DNA of 64,000 nucleotides from Solanum dulcamara. Taxonomy: Eukaryota > Streptophyta > Magnoliopsida > Solanales > Solanaceae. The position numbers and the translations under genes were made by a program. The DNA is taken from NCBI RefSeq assembly GCF_947179165.1, contig NC_077239.1, forward strand, positions 14,036,001 to 14,100,000, given 5' to 3'. The notes below the pieces were generated by a model. It worked only from the letters and a program-made list of their open reading frames with translations. It did not search any database and was not told the origin of the DNA. Below are positions 23,853 through 35,913 of the stretch, in pieces. Each line of letters starts with the position of its first letter. The stretch's first letter is position 1.

Positions 23853-24020
23853 TTGGGTGTTACGTGCCGATATATATACATATAAGAATCAGGTGTCAAG
23901 TTCCACACACACATATATAGGGATTAGGTGTATCATGCCAACACATACACACATACATACATATATACATATATAGATCGAATGTCACATTTTGATACAC
24001 ACACATTATATATATACACT
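23805..24020. repeat. Dinucleotide-rich tandem units in the E 5' LTR
   Basis: Units of GGTGTCA(C/A)(G/A)TGCC(G/A)A-type text alternate with (TA)n, (GA)n and (CA)n tracts, five or so times. The same motif with different tract lengths occurs in the other LTR at 31,850-32,040. Confidence 0.8.
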
Positions 24021-26147
24021 TAAACTAACAGTTTAGGTATGGATTCAATGAGATGACCAAGTATGTGTTATGGTTCCATGATAGAACCAATTGATTATTG
24101 TAACTGTACCGAAGGTCCAAGTGTTACCATATTGACTGTTATAATTGAGATTGACATTGTGAAACTGAATAATGCTTATGAACTTGTTAATTCTTAATGT
24201 GTTCCCGTATATGCCTGTTTGGATTATGTTTTGGTTGCTAGATGCATCCGTATCATAGGTATGAAGTCATGAGTAAATAAGCCGAGAGCACTTGATGTGT
24301 GAGATTAGTGAATTAGAGTCAGATATTGATGGTTTCATATTGATGCATGTGAAAATTGTGGGATTGGGAGAGAATTCAGAGATTCTATCTCTGGGCAGAC
24401 CACCCTAGCTGGAGGAATCCTGTTATGGGAAGGTCGCCATAGCGGGTTAGTTCTGCCATGGCATGACAGTATGGTTAAGAGAGGAGCCTTAGTCCACCTA
24501 AATATTTCTCTTATTCAAGTGAGATGCTAATTATTCTAGGGCCAGATGTTGGTGTAAAATATTTAAGAAAGTGGTTTAGTTAGACTGAGTTAGTGGTGGC
24601 CCGTAGTTCAGAAGCTCCTTTATGTGTTAGAAGGGCTAGGCCTTGATCAATATTAGATTTGGCAGCAGACTAACTAGAAGGGATAAGTGTTACACTTGAA
24701 TAACAGTACAAAGGTAAATGAGAATGAGAAGAGTTTGTGTATAAATGTTTGGCGGTGTATTTCCTGAAGAGCATGTTTTCTTCTTGTTGATTTCTATATA
24801 TTATACGTTAGTATCGGGTTGACCGATGATGTCTACCAGTATATGTTTTTTGTACTAATAATACTTTTTCTATTCCACTTGGCATAGTCTGGTTCTAGGG
24901 TCAGTGATATTTCTTAGGTAAAGACGAAGATGATTCTCCAACAACTTCTACTCTTTCTTCTTTATGGTGGCAGTTATGTCATTACTCTATTTTTACTTGT
25001 ATATTTTGTTACGCCTCACACTTTTAAACTTGAAATGTCTCCTAAGTTCCTTAGACATTATCATGAGAGCCGGATAAGCTATGGCACTATCAAACGATTC
25101 TAAGGAAGGGAGGGATGTTATATCCCGCACTTTTGGGCATTCGGAAAGAAAGAAAAAAAAATGATTTGCAAGGAATGACGTTGTGATTTATTTTATTTAT
25201 TCTAGTTTGTACCGAGGTGATGTTCATGGAAAAAAATTAATGTGGGAATACATAGGAAGGCCGAGGGTAAAATTGGAATTTTGAAGAGTAGTTTGTGAAT
25301 TGCAAAAAGAGAGAAGACTTGTAGCTTTTGGGCTTAAATAATAATTGCAATAAAGTATTTGGGCTCTCATAATAGCAATAGTAATAGAAGACTTGAGGCC
25401 CAACACAAGGAAGGGCCCAAGTCTTGAAAAGCTTGTTCATTAATTAAAGTGGCCTACATATATATGTTTTATGACTTATTTCCCTCATCCTTATCCCATA
25501 AGTCCTTTTCTTCAAGAGAGTTCAAGAAGAGAGAAGAAGAAAAAGAAACCTTGAGCTAGAGAGAGAAAGCTCGGATTTGGGAGGAAAACATAGGTACGTT
25601 CCGATTTCGCTCTGTAAATTAATTATTTAAGGTATCCTACGGTGGTATAGAGGTGTTTGATAGCTTAAAAATCCATTTTGGAGCAGCAAAAACGAGCTGC
25701 AAACAGTCCGCAACTTTCAGCACGCTAAAGAGGTTTCCGAGGCACAATTTTGGCCAATTTCGGGTAAGGTAAGGTTCTCCTTTAGATTTGGACTTTATAG
25801 GGTTGATTTGAAGTGTATTAGGTACCTTTTATACTGCTGAAAGTATAAAAAAGTCGTGGATATGCTCAGCGAAAGGAACAATCTAAATTGAAGTCATCAT
25901 AGTTAAATTGTAGTCGAAGTGAGGCGTTGTGTGTTTGGAGGAGGCTGCTGGTTGTGTGGTGTGTGTTTCAGGGCCTAAATTGGTTCTAAAAGAGTTGGGG
26001 TAGATTTTTGTTGCATCCACACGACCCTCGCTTCGTACGGTTAAAGGTTTTGCAAAATGGAAACTAGAAACCTCATTTTGGTATCGTAGTTTCGAGCGAG
26101 TCATTTGGAGTTTATATTATGTAATGTTGCCATGTTATATGTATATA

Positions 26148-26162
26148 TATGAGCTTCTGGTT
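26148..26162. repeat. 15-bp target-site duplication of the RTE LINE, left copy
   Basis: TATGAGCTTCTGGTT at 26,148-26,162 recurs exactly at 26,977-26,991, right after the GTT tail. Fifteen identical bases indicate target-primed reverse transcription. Confidence 0.95.
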
Positions 26163-26976
26163 TGAAATGGAGGCTTGCCTCCGGTGTGTTATGTGACAAG
26201 AAGGTGCCACCACAACTTAAGGGCAAGTTCTACAAAGTGGTCGTTAGACCATCTATGTTATATGGGGCGGAGTGTTGGCCAGTTAAGGTCTCTCACGTGC
26301 AAAAGATGAAGGTTGCCGAGATGAGAATGTTGATATGGATGTGTGGGCATACCAGGAGTTACAAGATTAGAAATGAGGCTATTCGAGAAAAGGTAGGAGT
26401 GGCCTCGGTGGAAGACAAGATGCGGGAAATGCGACTGAGATGGTTTGGACATGTGAAGAGGAGAGTCCCAGATGCACCAGTGCGGAGATGTGAGAGGTTG
26501 GCCATGGATGGTTTCAGAAGAGGTAGGGGTAGGCCGAAGAAATATTGGAGAGAGGTGATCAGACAGGACATGACACATTTACGACTTACCGAGGACATGA
26601 CCCTAGATAGGAGGGTGTGGAGGACACACATTAGGGTAGAAGGCTAGTACATAGTGGTTTTATTCTCCCTTATTCGTAGGCGTATTAACGCACTATGATT
26701 TTTTGTACTCTGATGTATGTTATTTATGGTATTTATGTTATTATCCAATAATAATATCTACTGTTTTTTTGTGCTTTGATTATACTATTGTTTGGACCAT
26801 TTTCATCATTTACTTATTTACTCTAATATTCTTGTCTGACCTTTTCTATGCTTTTATTGAGCCGAGGGTCTTTCGGAAACAGCCGTCCTACATTGGTAGG
26901 AGTCAGGTCTGCATACACTCTACCCTCCCTAGACCCCACAATGTGTGATTTCACTGGGTTGTTGTTGTTGTTGTTG
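26163..26976 (+). mobile_element. 5'-truncated RTE-type LINE (about 0.8 kb)
   Basis: Carries the last 160 codons or so of the ORF, then a 3' UTR with GGTCTTTCGGAAACAGCC (about 26,868) and CTCTACCCTCCCTAGACCCC (about 26,918), and ends with tandem GTT repeats (26,959-26,976). This 3' end is characteristic of plant RTE elements. The 15-bp duplication fixes both borders. It lies inside solo LTR D and in the same orientation. Confidence 0.93.
26168..26647 (+). pseudogene. C-terminal end of RTE LINE reverse transcriptase polyprotein
   Basis: An open frame of 161 codons counted from an internal Met at 26,162 (the first codons overlap the target duplication, so that start is accidental). The protein is basic, with [20 protein letters not shown] near residues 19-38, [19 protein letters not shown] near residues 48-66 and a WFGHVKRR segment. 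It ends [11 protein letters not shown]. These are the conserved RTE/plant LINE C-terminal motifs downstream of the RT catalytic centre. The endonuclease and the catalytic RT core are absent because of 5' truncation, so no activity is expected. The frame is uninterrupted, implying a fairly recent insertion. Confidence 0.9.
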
Positions 26977-28769
26977 TATGAGCTTCTGGTTATGTTGTTG
27001 GTTGGATGTAGGTATTAAGGATGTAATTGGGGATTCGGATGGGGCACATTATAGGGGAGGTGCTGTCCGATTTCCATTAACTTCTTAACTAGTCAAAGAA
27101 CTAGTAGAGAATGCGAGCGAGGGGATGAGTTCTATGAATAATCATGTGTAACCTAAGGCGCTGAGAAGTCTAAGGTTGTTAATACTCGTATTACTTTCGT
27201 GTTACCTAGGTTCAAAGGACGACGATGCGAACGGGATAAAGAGTAACCCATAAGAGGTACATAAGGCCTATTCTTTCTCTTCTTTTGGCATGTCTTAGAG
27301 GCAAGTAAAAGGTGATATGAACTCTGAAATAATTTCATTTCTAAGTGTCTCTGGTTCACTTTTGGATGATGAACTACTTTCCTCGAACTTTCTATATGTT
27401 AAGGAAGTAATAAATGTAGAGACTCCTAGTCTTAAAGACTATAGGATGATAAGTGCTTCCGATTTCATAAGTGGCTAGTATTACTTTAGCACATGTCTAG
27501 GAACCCTGAGATTCCAATTGATGCAGCCCCGAATGGAAACTAGAAAACACGTGAGGTGATCACATTACTACTCTGATCCTCAGACACTAGCTTATTCTTT
27601 TTATACGGTTGAGTCTCCAATAATGATTTAAACTGCATTGGTTGCTCACTACTCTACTCGTGTATACGGTAATGTATCTTTCTTCGAGTCCCGAGTCGGC
27701 TACAAATTTTTGCTTAATCTCACTGCATTGTTCACCGAGTCCCTCACTAGAAAGCCAGGTACATATGTATATATATATATGATGATGTGATTTAATAAGG
27801 TGGTGATGGCGCCGGACCTATGATGGTCCTATAGGTATGCTTCCCCGGTTCCATCTATATTGTATAATTTCAGCATACATGTTTATGATTCCCAGGATTC
27901 AGGTACAGGTTCCTTATATGACATTTTATTCCCTGCTTCTCTGTGTCAGATATGTTTTCATCCATGTTATGTTATACTATGTTTCACATACTCAGTACAT
28001 ATATTGTACTGACCCCCTTTCTTCGGGGGGCTGCGTTCATGCCCGCAGGTACAGATACACCGTTTAGGGATCCGCCAGCATAGGAGTCCCACTCAGCAGT
28101 CTGTAAGTGCTCCATTGTGCTAGAGCCTAATTTTGGGTACTAAACCTTATTGTATATATTTGTTTTGCTCACAGGTACGGCGGGGGCCCTGTCCTGCCTT
28201 ATGTTACTGTTTTCTTACTCTTAGAGGTCTGTGGATACGGATGTGGGTTGTATGTATATGGGTTGTATGTGTACGTGAGTTGTATATATATGTATGTATA
28301 ACTGTATTGATATGACTTATGATTTGGGGGTGTTCCCTATGTCGTGGCGGCCTTGCCGGCTTGCGTATATGCATGTTATATAACAACCCTATACATTACT
28401 ACAGCCTCGTTGGCTTGTATGTTGTTTTACCTGTTGATGCATTTTGAGTACAAACAGGAGATGGGTTATGTATGGTTGGCAGAGGTACACGTGTAGGTAC
28501 AGTTTGGGCACCCGTCATGGCCTACGGGGTTGGGTTGTGACATATTTAGAATCTCTTGTACCTGTTAAGACTAGTATCCTTGGTGTGTTAGAATATTTTT
28601 TGTAATAAACCTTAGAGTTTTAAAATTCAATTATGATATATTTCTGACTCTTTAAGCTGTTATTTTGGTATTTTTTTTAAAGTTTCGCATGATATTTCTA
28701 TTGAGGGTTCTTCTACTTAGGTGTTAGAGTAAGTGCCCGCATGGTCCGGTGGGTTGGATCGTGACAAAT

Positions 28770-28786
28770 TGGTATTAGAGTCTAGG
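28770..28786 (+). other. Primer-binding site of element E
   Basis: TGGTATTAGAGTCTAGG lies four bases after the LTR end. It resembles the complement of initiator tRNA-Met (TGGTATCAGAGC). Confidence 0.8.
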
Positions 28787-30679
28787 TTACTGATCTCCCA
28801 GTACAAGAGCAAGTATGGAGTAGACTCCTGCAGATTAGTATGTTGACATCCATATCTAATCTTCATAAAGTCATTCCATTTATTCACTCTTTTCATGCAG
28901 TTTGTTGCTTGTGGCATTAGTTGAGTCTAATCGGTATCTCTGGATTTCAATTGGTATCTATACGAAGAAAATAAGATGTCATTATCACGACTGAATGGAC
29001 ACAAATATGAGAAATTGGAATCAAGAAGGTTCCAATTGGTATCTAGCCTTAGAGGTCGAGTAAATGCATGGATGATCAACTAATGGTCATCAATAAAGCG
29101 AATTAAGTTAATAATTTTGAATTACTTGTGTGATGTATCCTTGGATTGTGATTATGTGTAGAGTGTTGCTTGAATAACTACTGATGTGTGAAGTGTATTT
29201 GCCTGAATGATATGATGTGATTATGTGCATAGTATTGCTTGACATATTTACTAGTGTATAAAGTGTACTTGTCTATATGCCTAAAATTATGTGAGACATG
29301 ACTACTTGAGTTTTTTTTGAAATTATGGTCCATGATTATGTGAAAGTCATAACTAGATTAACTACAATGGTCTAGTGATAGACTATAAGATGATTAATAA
29401 ACAAATTTCTGATGTGTTACATAACGTTGTTAGTTTAAGGGGTGGTGAACAGATCCCTGTGGTGTGCATATTTGTTTATGCTAAGATAATGGGGAGAAGT
29501 CTTGTGTGTATACAAATGGGTTTGATCTTGGGGTAAACTCTGCCAAGTCTATTTGAAAGAGGAAATCTAATTTTGACCCTGGAAGTCAACAAGTGTTTCC
29601 AAAGAGTGGGAGGGAAGGGAAAAACCTTTAGAAAATTGTTCCCTAGAGACTGACCCCGTAAGGGCCACCATAGCGAGATGATTCCTCCATAGCAGGAGTT
29701 GGTGCGCCATGGCGGGATAGGGCATGACAAAATTTCAGCCTTGTCTCCTATGTTTTTGCTCGATTCTACCGTTCAACTTTGGGATGAGTAATTATTAATT
29801 CTCTCTTCCCGACCAGTGCATAGTAATAGACAATGGGTGGTTGTTAAGTTAGACAGATGATTGGGGGTCTAGTGTATGGTTAAGTGTGTGAATGGTGATG
29901 GTTGTCTAGTTTTTTTAGAATCTATTTGATAATGGGCATATATGTTATTGCTTTGATGGGGGTAATGTTGCCTACTTGCGGTAACCTATATGTATATTCG
30001 AATTTCAGACCTTATCCGACTCGGTGATTTTTATCCTTGACTGAGTAGTGTTAGGCATTTCTCATAGGCTTATTTCATGGGAATGAGCATTAACTAATAG
30101 TAGTCTTGGAAAAGGGTATAGCAAAATTTTGGAGAATCTGACATAGGTTGGATTGTTCATGATCGCTGATCCTTAGTATTATGGTTGATGAGGAAGCGGG
30201 GTAGTAAATGGTTTCCTGATCAGTCATATCCCTCTGGTAGGTCATGATAATACTTTGTTGTTACTGCTCTTGAATGTGGGTGATATGCTCATTATAGCAA
30301 TGGTTAGGGTGTAAGTGCCCGACTAAGGTTCCGCCTAGTATGAGAGTTGGCAAGAATTCAGTTTAGGATAGATTCCAAAGAAATTTATGTGTTGTGTGGT
30401 TTAGAGATCTTTGATGTCTCTAGGTGTAGTTCTTGAAAGATTAAGGTGGTATCATGATATGTGAGGGACATAGTATCCTATTGAAACTTTCAGAATGGAA
30501 TTTGGGTTAGTAGAACTCATGAATATAGCGTTTAATGTAAAAGGGTTAGTTTGAGACATTATTTTTCCCTAAGTTGTAATGGTTTCTCATCATTGGTTTC
30601 GAAAAACAATTAAGATCGGCTTATTCCCTCTCCTCCGTATTGTCGTTCGGGAATGAATAATGGGTAAATTGATATCTAT
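28787..30679 (+). other. Non-coding interior of element E
   Basis: About 1.9 kb with no gag, protease, RT or integrase motif in any frame I could read. Around 29,640-29,740 there is LTR-like wording (a CCGCTATGG/CCATGGCGG-type block) similar in style to the E and Z LTRs. The end (30,620-30,679, with GTCGTTCGGGAATGAATAATG) resembles the 3' end region of Ty3/gypsy pol plus a worn polypurine tract. Confidence 0.6.
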
Positions 30680-33276
30680 TATAATGACATATTTTATCAT
30701 TATTAAAGTATCTACAGTAAAAGTATACGAATCTCATTCATCATAAGGTTAGGATCAATTTCTTAGTATGCGAGTGCATTAGTCGTGAATTAAGGTCATA
30801 TGATGCTCCTATCTCAAAGTTAAGTTAAAAGTGTCTTTTCAATTTAGTTTTGAACTTGAGTTTAAACTAAGGTCAACTTTAAATGATCATATCTCTCAGT
30901 CTACAATGAAATAGGTGGCCCATGACCTATCAAATTAAAGGTCTATGAGTCTTCATTTCCAAAGCCACTACAATTGCCTCATTTGACGTTCAGATTAGAA
31001 TGTTATGACCATCTTACTGAACACTATATGCGTTATGGCACCATGGCGGACGAATCCCGCCATAGCGAGACTCGACGGGCAAGAATTAAAAAAAGTGTAT
31101 TTTTATTATCTCATTCTTCCCTTAATCCCACAATATATTATGGTTACCTTAGAAACCCCCCAAAAGTTACTCTAGACTTGGAGATAAGGGAGGAAGGAAA
31201 TTCTAGTGCAAGGAAGGCTACAACCCACAGATTTCAAGCATGTCTTTATTGTTTCTCCTTCCAGAAGTCAGGGATAGTGCTATAATCTTTCTACAACTTT
31301 TTGGCGCCCAAGTAGGCTAGGTTTTCTCAATTGAGTAGTTATAAATTCATTCCCATCGCTTAATAGAATGTAAATTGATGGGAGATTCATGCATAGGCTT
31401 TCAGGCACAAAGTATGGATGGTTAATTAATTGTCAATTGTTGGTTAGAGTGGGAATGTATGATGTGGGTCATGATTATTATGTGACTAGTGATAAAGGTC
31501 CAGTCTTTGAATGTTAACCTTGGTGAAAACTGTTTAGAAGACCAATGACTCTTGCGAGATTAAATATAGACAATTATTGGGTTATCATGAGATCTTGAGA
31601 CTTGTGGGTCATGGCTATACGGGTGCATATAGGAATAGTCTTATACAATAAATGTGTGTGTTCATGTTGATTATTCCTAGTGAATTATTTGAGTAATGCG
31701 TATCATGAAATAAAGGGTGAATGTGAATGACTTTGAGTTGATAAACCTCATGCAAAGAACCTAGTTGACTACATATGGCCGTAGGTAATGGTTTTACATT
31801 CTTGTATGTACTACATGTGCTTGTTACTATAATTGATAGGATCGAGTTTCATGTTCTGACACACACACACATATATATATAAAGATCGGGATCGGGTGTC
31901 ATGTGCTGGTGTATATACATATAAGGATCGGGCGACACGTTTAATATATATATTTATATATGGATCGAGTGTCACATGCCGTCACATATATATATATATA
32001 TATATATTAGATTGGATGTCACATGCTAACACACACACATAAACTAATAATTTGGGTATGAGTTCCTTGAGAGGATCAAGTATGTATTATAATTTCATGC
32101 GAGAACCAATTAATTATTATAACTGTGACTAAGCATGTCCATCCTATGTAATAATTCTATTGAAAAGATCAAAGGTCCAAGTGTTACCATGTTGACTGTT
32201 ATAATTGAGACTGACATTGTAAAACTGAATAATACTTATAAACTTGTTAATTGATAATGTGTTCATGTATACACCTGTTCGAATTATGTTATAGTTGCTA
32301 GATGCGTCCATATCGTCGGTATGAGGGGATAAATAAGTGGAGAGCAATTGATGTGTTTTTAAGTAAGGTTAGTGACTATTGGTGGTTTCCTATTGATGCA
32401 TGTGAAAAAAGGGGGATTGTGAGAGAATTTGGAGATTCTATCTCTGGACATGCCCTAAGGGAGGAATATTGCTATGGCGAGGCCATCAAAGCGAGTTAGG
32501 TCCTGCCATGGCGGGTCAGTATGATTAAGAGAGGAGCCTTAATCTACCTAAATATTTTCCTCTTTCAAGTAAGATGTTAATTATTCTAGGGCCAGATGTT
32601 GGCGTGAAAAGTTTAAGGAAGTAGTTTTGGTTAGACAAATTTAGTGGTGGCCCGTATTTCAAAAACTCCTCTATATGTTAGAAGGGCTAGGCCTTGATCT
32701 GTATTAGAGTTGACAGCGGAATAACTAGAAGGGATAAGTATTAGGCTTGAATAAAAGTAAGGAGATAAATGGGAATGATAAGAGTTTGTCTATAAAGGTT
32801 TGGCAGTGTATTTCCTCAAGAGCATGTTTTCTTCTTGTTGATTTCTTTATATTATGCGGTATGTATTGGGTTGACCAATGATGTCTACCTATATGTGTTG
32901 TTTGTACTTATATTATTCTTGCTATGTCACTTGACATAGTATTGTTCTAGCATCAGTGGTATTTTTAGATAAAGACGAAGATAATTCTCCAACAACTTCT
33001 ACTCTTCCCTCCTTATGGTGGAAGTTGTGTCATTACTCTATTTATATACTGCATCTTTAGAATCTCTTGTACCTGTTAAGACTAGTATCCTTAGGGGTGT
33101 TAGAATATTTCTTGTAATAAACCGTAGAGTTTTAAAATTTAATTATGGTGCATTCCTCACTCTTTAGATTGTTAGTTTGGTATTTGTTAAACTTCCGCAT
33201 GATATTCCTATTGAGGGTTCTCCTACTTAGGTGTTAGAGTAGGTACCCTCACGGTATGGTGGATTGGATCGTGACA
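30680..33276 (+). mobile_element. 3' LTR of element E
   Basis: Uninterrupted 2.6-kb LTR matching 22,588-28,766 without D. It starts TATAATGACA: the TG of the 5' LTR has become TA, a G-to-A change. It provides the empty site for D at about 33,050. It ends GTGACA followed by the TCATT duplication. Confidence 0.9.
31850..32040. repeat. Dinucleotide-rich tandem units in the E 3' LTR
   Basis: Counterpart of 23,805-24,020. GATCGGGTGTCA-like units are separated by (CA)n and (TA)n tracts of different lengths. Confidence 0.8.
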
Positions 33277-33281
33277 TCATT

Positions 33282-33960
33282 CTAAGTGGACATGGATTTT
33301 CTTGGTGAGACTTAAATCTAATGTGCTTACCTTATTAAAAACATCTCTTACTCAAGTGGAAACTCAATTTGGAAAAAAGTTAAAATGGTGAGGTCTGATA
33401 ATGGGAATGAGTTCCTTAACCTAGGTTGTAAGGAGCTATTTCACAAATATGGTGTTATCCCACAAATCTCATATCCATATGCACTACAACAAAATGGTGT
33501 AGTGGAAAGGAAACAAACATATCTTAGAAACTGCAAGGGCAATTAAGTTTTTAAAGTAGTATACTTGATAAATTTTGGGGTTTGTGTGTAGAGGTTGTTG
33601 TATATGTGCTGAATAGAATACCTTCCAATGTTCTAAGAAATAAATCTCCTTGTGAGCTCTTGTACAATAAACTTCCTTCATTGTCCCATATGAGAGTCAT
33701 AGGTTGTCTTTGGTTTGCTACTTGCCTCACTTAGAAAGATAAATTCAGTCCAAGAGTTGTTTGAGCTGCACTTGTAGGATATTATTTTTCTCAGAAAAAA
33801 TACAAGTTATATGGCCTTGAGAATAAGTTGTTCTTCATTAGTAGAGATGTGGTTTTTATAGAGAGTGTATTCCCTTTCAAAGGTAGCATTGCATATCAAT
33901 AGAGCTATTTGAGGTCACAACTTGTTTTGCTATGATGAATTGGTTGCTCAGAATGTTGCT
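33282..33960 (+). pseudogene. Integrase of element K, second part
   Basis: Resumes the integrase core after E. It contains WTWIFLVRLKSNVL (about 33,286-33,330), the second catalytic Asp in VKMVRSDNGNEFLN (about 33,379-33,421) and the catalytic Glu in QQNGVVERKQ (about 33,486-33,516). The catalytic residues are present but stops and frameshifts follow, so the enzyme is dead. The region after about 33,560 is weakly readable and leads to a linker with a partly duplicated stretch (about 33,960-34,100, sharing AAAATAATCCAGTAGTT). Confidence 0.82.
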
Positions 33961-34134
33961 CAAAATAATCCAGTAGTTCAGAACGAACTAGACATTGACA
34001 TCTCTATCATCCCTCATGTACCTATAGCCATTACTCAAAATAATCCAGTAGTTTAGAAGGAACTGCACATTGACATCTCTGCCATCCCTCGTGTACCTGT
34101 AGCTGCTGAGGAACATAATGAGACAACCTAACAT

Positions 34135-35100
34135 TTGACTACTCTAGGAACTGAAGCAATACCTGTGAGAAAGTCCACTAGAGATTCCAAACCTTCCATT
34201 TGGCATAAGGATTATGTGATCAAAGCTGGATCATCTAATTGCTTGTACTCAATTGCACCAGGAATAGACTATGCTGGTTTATCAGCCAAATACCAGAGTT
34301 TTGTGTCAAAATTCTCAAGAGTGGTAGAGCCTCCTAGCTATGCAGAAGCTCCTAGTGATCAAAGGTAGATTCAGGCCATGATAGATAAGATACAATCCTT
34401 GGAAGACAATAAAACTTGGGAGCTAGTAATACTTCCTAAAGGAAAGAAACCCATAGGTTGCAGATGGGTATAAAAAATCAAGTATAAAGCAAATGGAGAA
34501 ATTGAAAGACTAAAGGAAAGATTAGCTCCCATGGGGTATAATCAAAAAAAGGGATTAGACTATCAAGAAACCTTTTCCATTGATGTCAAGATGACCACTA
34601 TAAGAACAGTAATATCAATTGTTGCATCTAAACAATGGATTTTGTACCAGATGAATGTATATAATGCTTTTCTGTAAGAAGACTTATATGAAGAAGTGTT
34701 CATGAATAGTTTAGATGGTTTTGATAGATGTGAAAATAACAAAGGGAAAGTGTGCAGGTTGTTGAAGTCCTTATATGGTTTAAAGAAGGCTTTCAACCAG
34801 TGAAACATCAAATTAACCTCAACATTGATATCAATAGGTTTTTAATAGAGTATTAGAGATTATTCTTTGTTCACAAAGAAAGAAAAGGACAACATAGCTA
34901 TAGTGTTGATTTATGTAGATGACTTGATGTTAACGGGGAGTGATTCAGTTATGATCCAGGAAACTAAAGAAGCTTTACACAAGGCCTTCAAGATAAAAGA
35001 TTTGGGGAACTCAAATATTTCCTTGGACTTGAGTTTTCCAAATACAAGGATGATATTTTAATGCATCAAACAAAGTATGCCCTAGAGTTGATATCATAAA
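34135..35100 (+). pseudogene. Reverse transcriptase of element K
   Basis: The frame at 34,135-34,368 covers the linker (PVRKSTRDSKPSIWHKDYV). RT motifs follow: DNKTWELV (about 34,402), GCRWV (about 34,456), GLDYQETF near 34,555, LKSLYGLKKAF near 34,765 and the catalytic YVDD at about 34,911-34,922 (VLIYVDDLMLTGSD). Stops occur at several former Gln and other codons. The protein would have copied element RNA to DNA in virus-like particles. Confidence 0.85.
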
Positions 35101-35453
35101 TGGGACTGGCAGGTGCCGAACCTATTACAACACCTATGGAGATAAACCATAAACTCACTACAATGGTTTTTGATCAGCTTGCAACACCTACACATGAAGA
35201 TCAACCCCTAGGAGATCATACAATATATTAGAGGTTGATTGGAAGATTAATCTATCTCACTACTACTTGACCAAACATAACATTTATAGTATGATGTCTT
35301 AGTCAGTTCATGCATTCACCGAAGTCAACTCATATGGAAGCAAAAATGAAAGTGGTAAAATATCTCAAACAGGCAATAGGCTTGGGTATTTTGATGTTAG
35401 CAGATAGAGGAGCACAGTTAAAAGTATATTGTGATGCAGATTGAGGGTCTTGT

Positions 35454-35800
35454 GTGAATACTAGAAGATCAATAACAGAATATTTAGTGCAGTATGGAGT
35501 ATCACCCAAATCCTGGAAGTCCAAAAACCATACTAATGTGTCTAGAAGCTCAACAGAAGCTGAATATAGAGCAATTGCATCCTCAGTTGCAAAGGTGGTT
35601 TGGCTAACTGGACCGTTTAAAGACCTTGGAGTGGATTTTATAACTCTAGTTTCTTTATTTTCTCACAGTAAGTCAGAATTACAAATTGCTGCAAATCCTA
35701 TATTCCATCAAAGGACCAAACACCTAGATATTGACCACCACTTGACTAGACAGAAAATTTAAGATGGACTAATCACTACTGTTTATCTACCCTCAGAAGA
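35454..35800 (+). pseudogene. RNase H of element K
   Basis: Readable as NTRRSITEYLVQYGVSPKSW, then SSTEAEYRAIASSVAKVVWL (about 35,544-35,603) and KHLDIDHHLTRQKI before a stop at 35,760. After that stop the same frame gives DMFTKAL (about 35,812). This is the standard Ty1/copia RNase H ending. Confidence 0.88.
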
Positions 35801-35903
35801 TTAACTTGTAGATATGTTTACTAAGGCACTTGGAAGAGGCTCACATATCTATCTTATGTCCAAGATAGGCATGAAAAAAATCTTCATAACTCCCAGCTTG
35901 ATC

Positions 35904-35913
35904 GGGGAGGGGG
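35904..35913 (+). other. Polypurine tract of element K
   Basis: GGGGAGGGGG immediately before the 3' LTR. Confidence 0.85.

Larger units (their letters stand above)
25007..28542 (+). mobile_element. Insertion D: 3.5-kb solo LTR in the E 5' LTR, itself holding a LINE fragment
   Basis: Flanked by TATTT (25,002-25,006 and 28,543-28,547). Begins TGTTACGCCTCACAC and ends GGGTTGTGACA. Both the start and internal blocks correspond to LTR F at 49,718-53,564: the AATTAATTATTTAAGG block near 25,618, a CCTTTTATACTG block near 25,826, the TTTCTTCGGGGGGCTGCGTTCATGCC region near 28,018-28,041 and the following CAGGTACAGAT. About 125 bp after the start a second start-like sequence, TGTTATATCCCGCAC (25,115), follows a purine-rich run. 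No second LTR or interior is present. Without the LINE and its duplication it is about 2.7 kb. Confidence 0.87.
22588..28766 (+). mobile_element. 5' LTR of element E (interrupted by D)
   Basis: Aligns with 30,680-33,276 from the first base. Shared blocks are TCATAAGGTTAGGAT near 22,650, GCGAGTTCATTAG near 22,678, TTTTCTCAATTGAGTAGTTA near 23,232 and GATGATTCTCCAACAACTTC near 24,930. D splits it at 25,006/28,543. The last part (28,543-28,766) contains the CTATTGAGGGTTCTTCTAC block and ends GTGACA. Confidence 0.9.
22588..33276 (+). mobile_element. Element E: LTR retrotransposon without coding region, nested in K
   Basis: The 5' LTR is 22,588-28,766 (containing insertion D), the internal part 28,767-30,679 and the 3' LTR 30,680-33,276. 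The 5' LTR starts TGTAATGACC, and both LTRs end GGATCGTGACA. The LTRs without D measure about 2.64 and 2.60 kb. A tRNA-Met-type primer site follows the 5' LTR. The 1.9-kb interior shows no gag or pol motif, so E is a non-autonomous (LARD-like) or internally deleted element. Confidence 0.9.
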
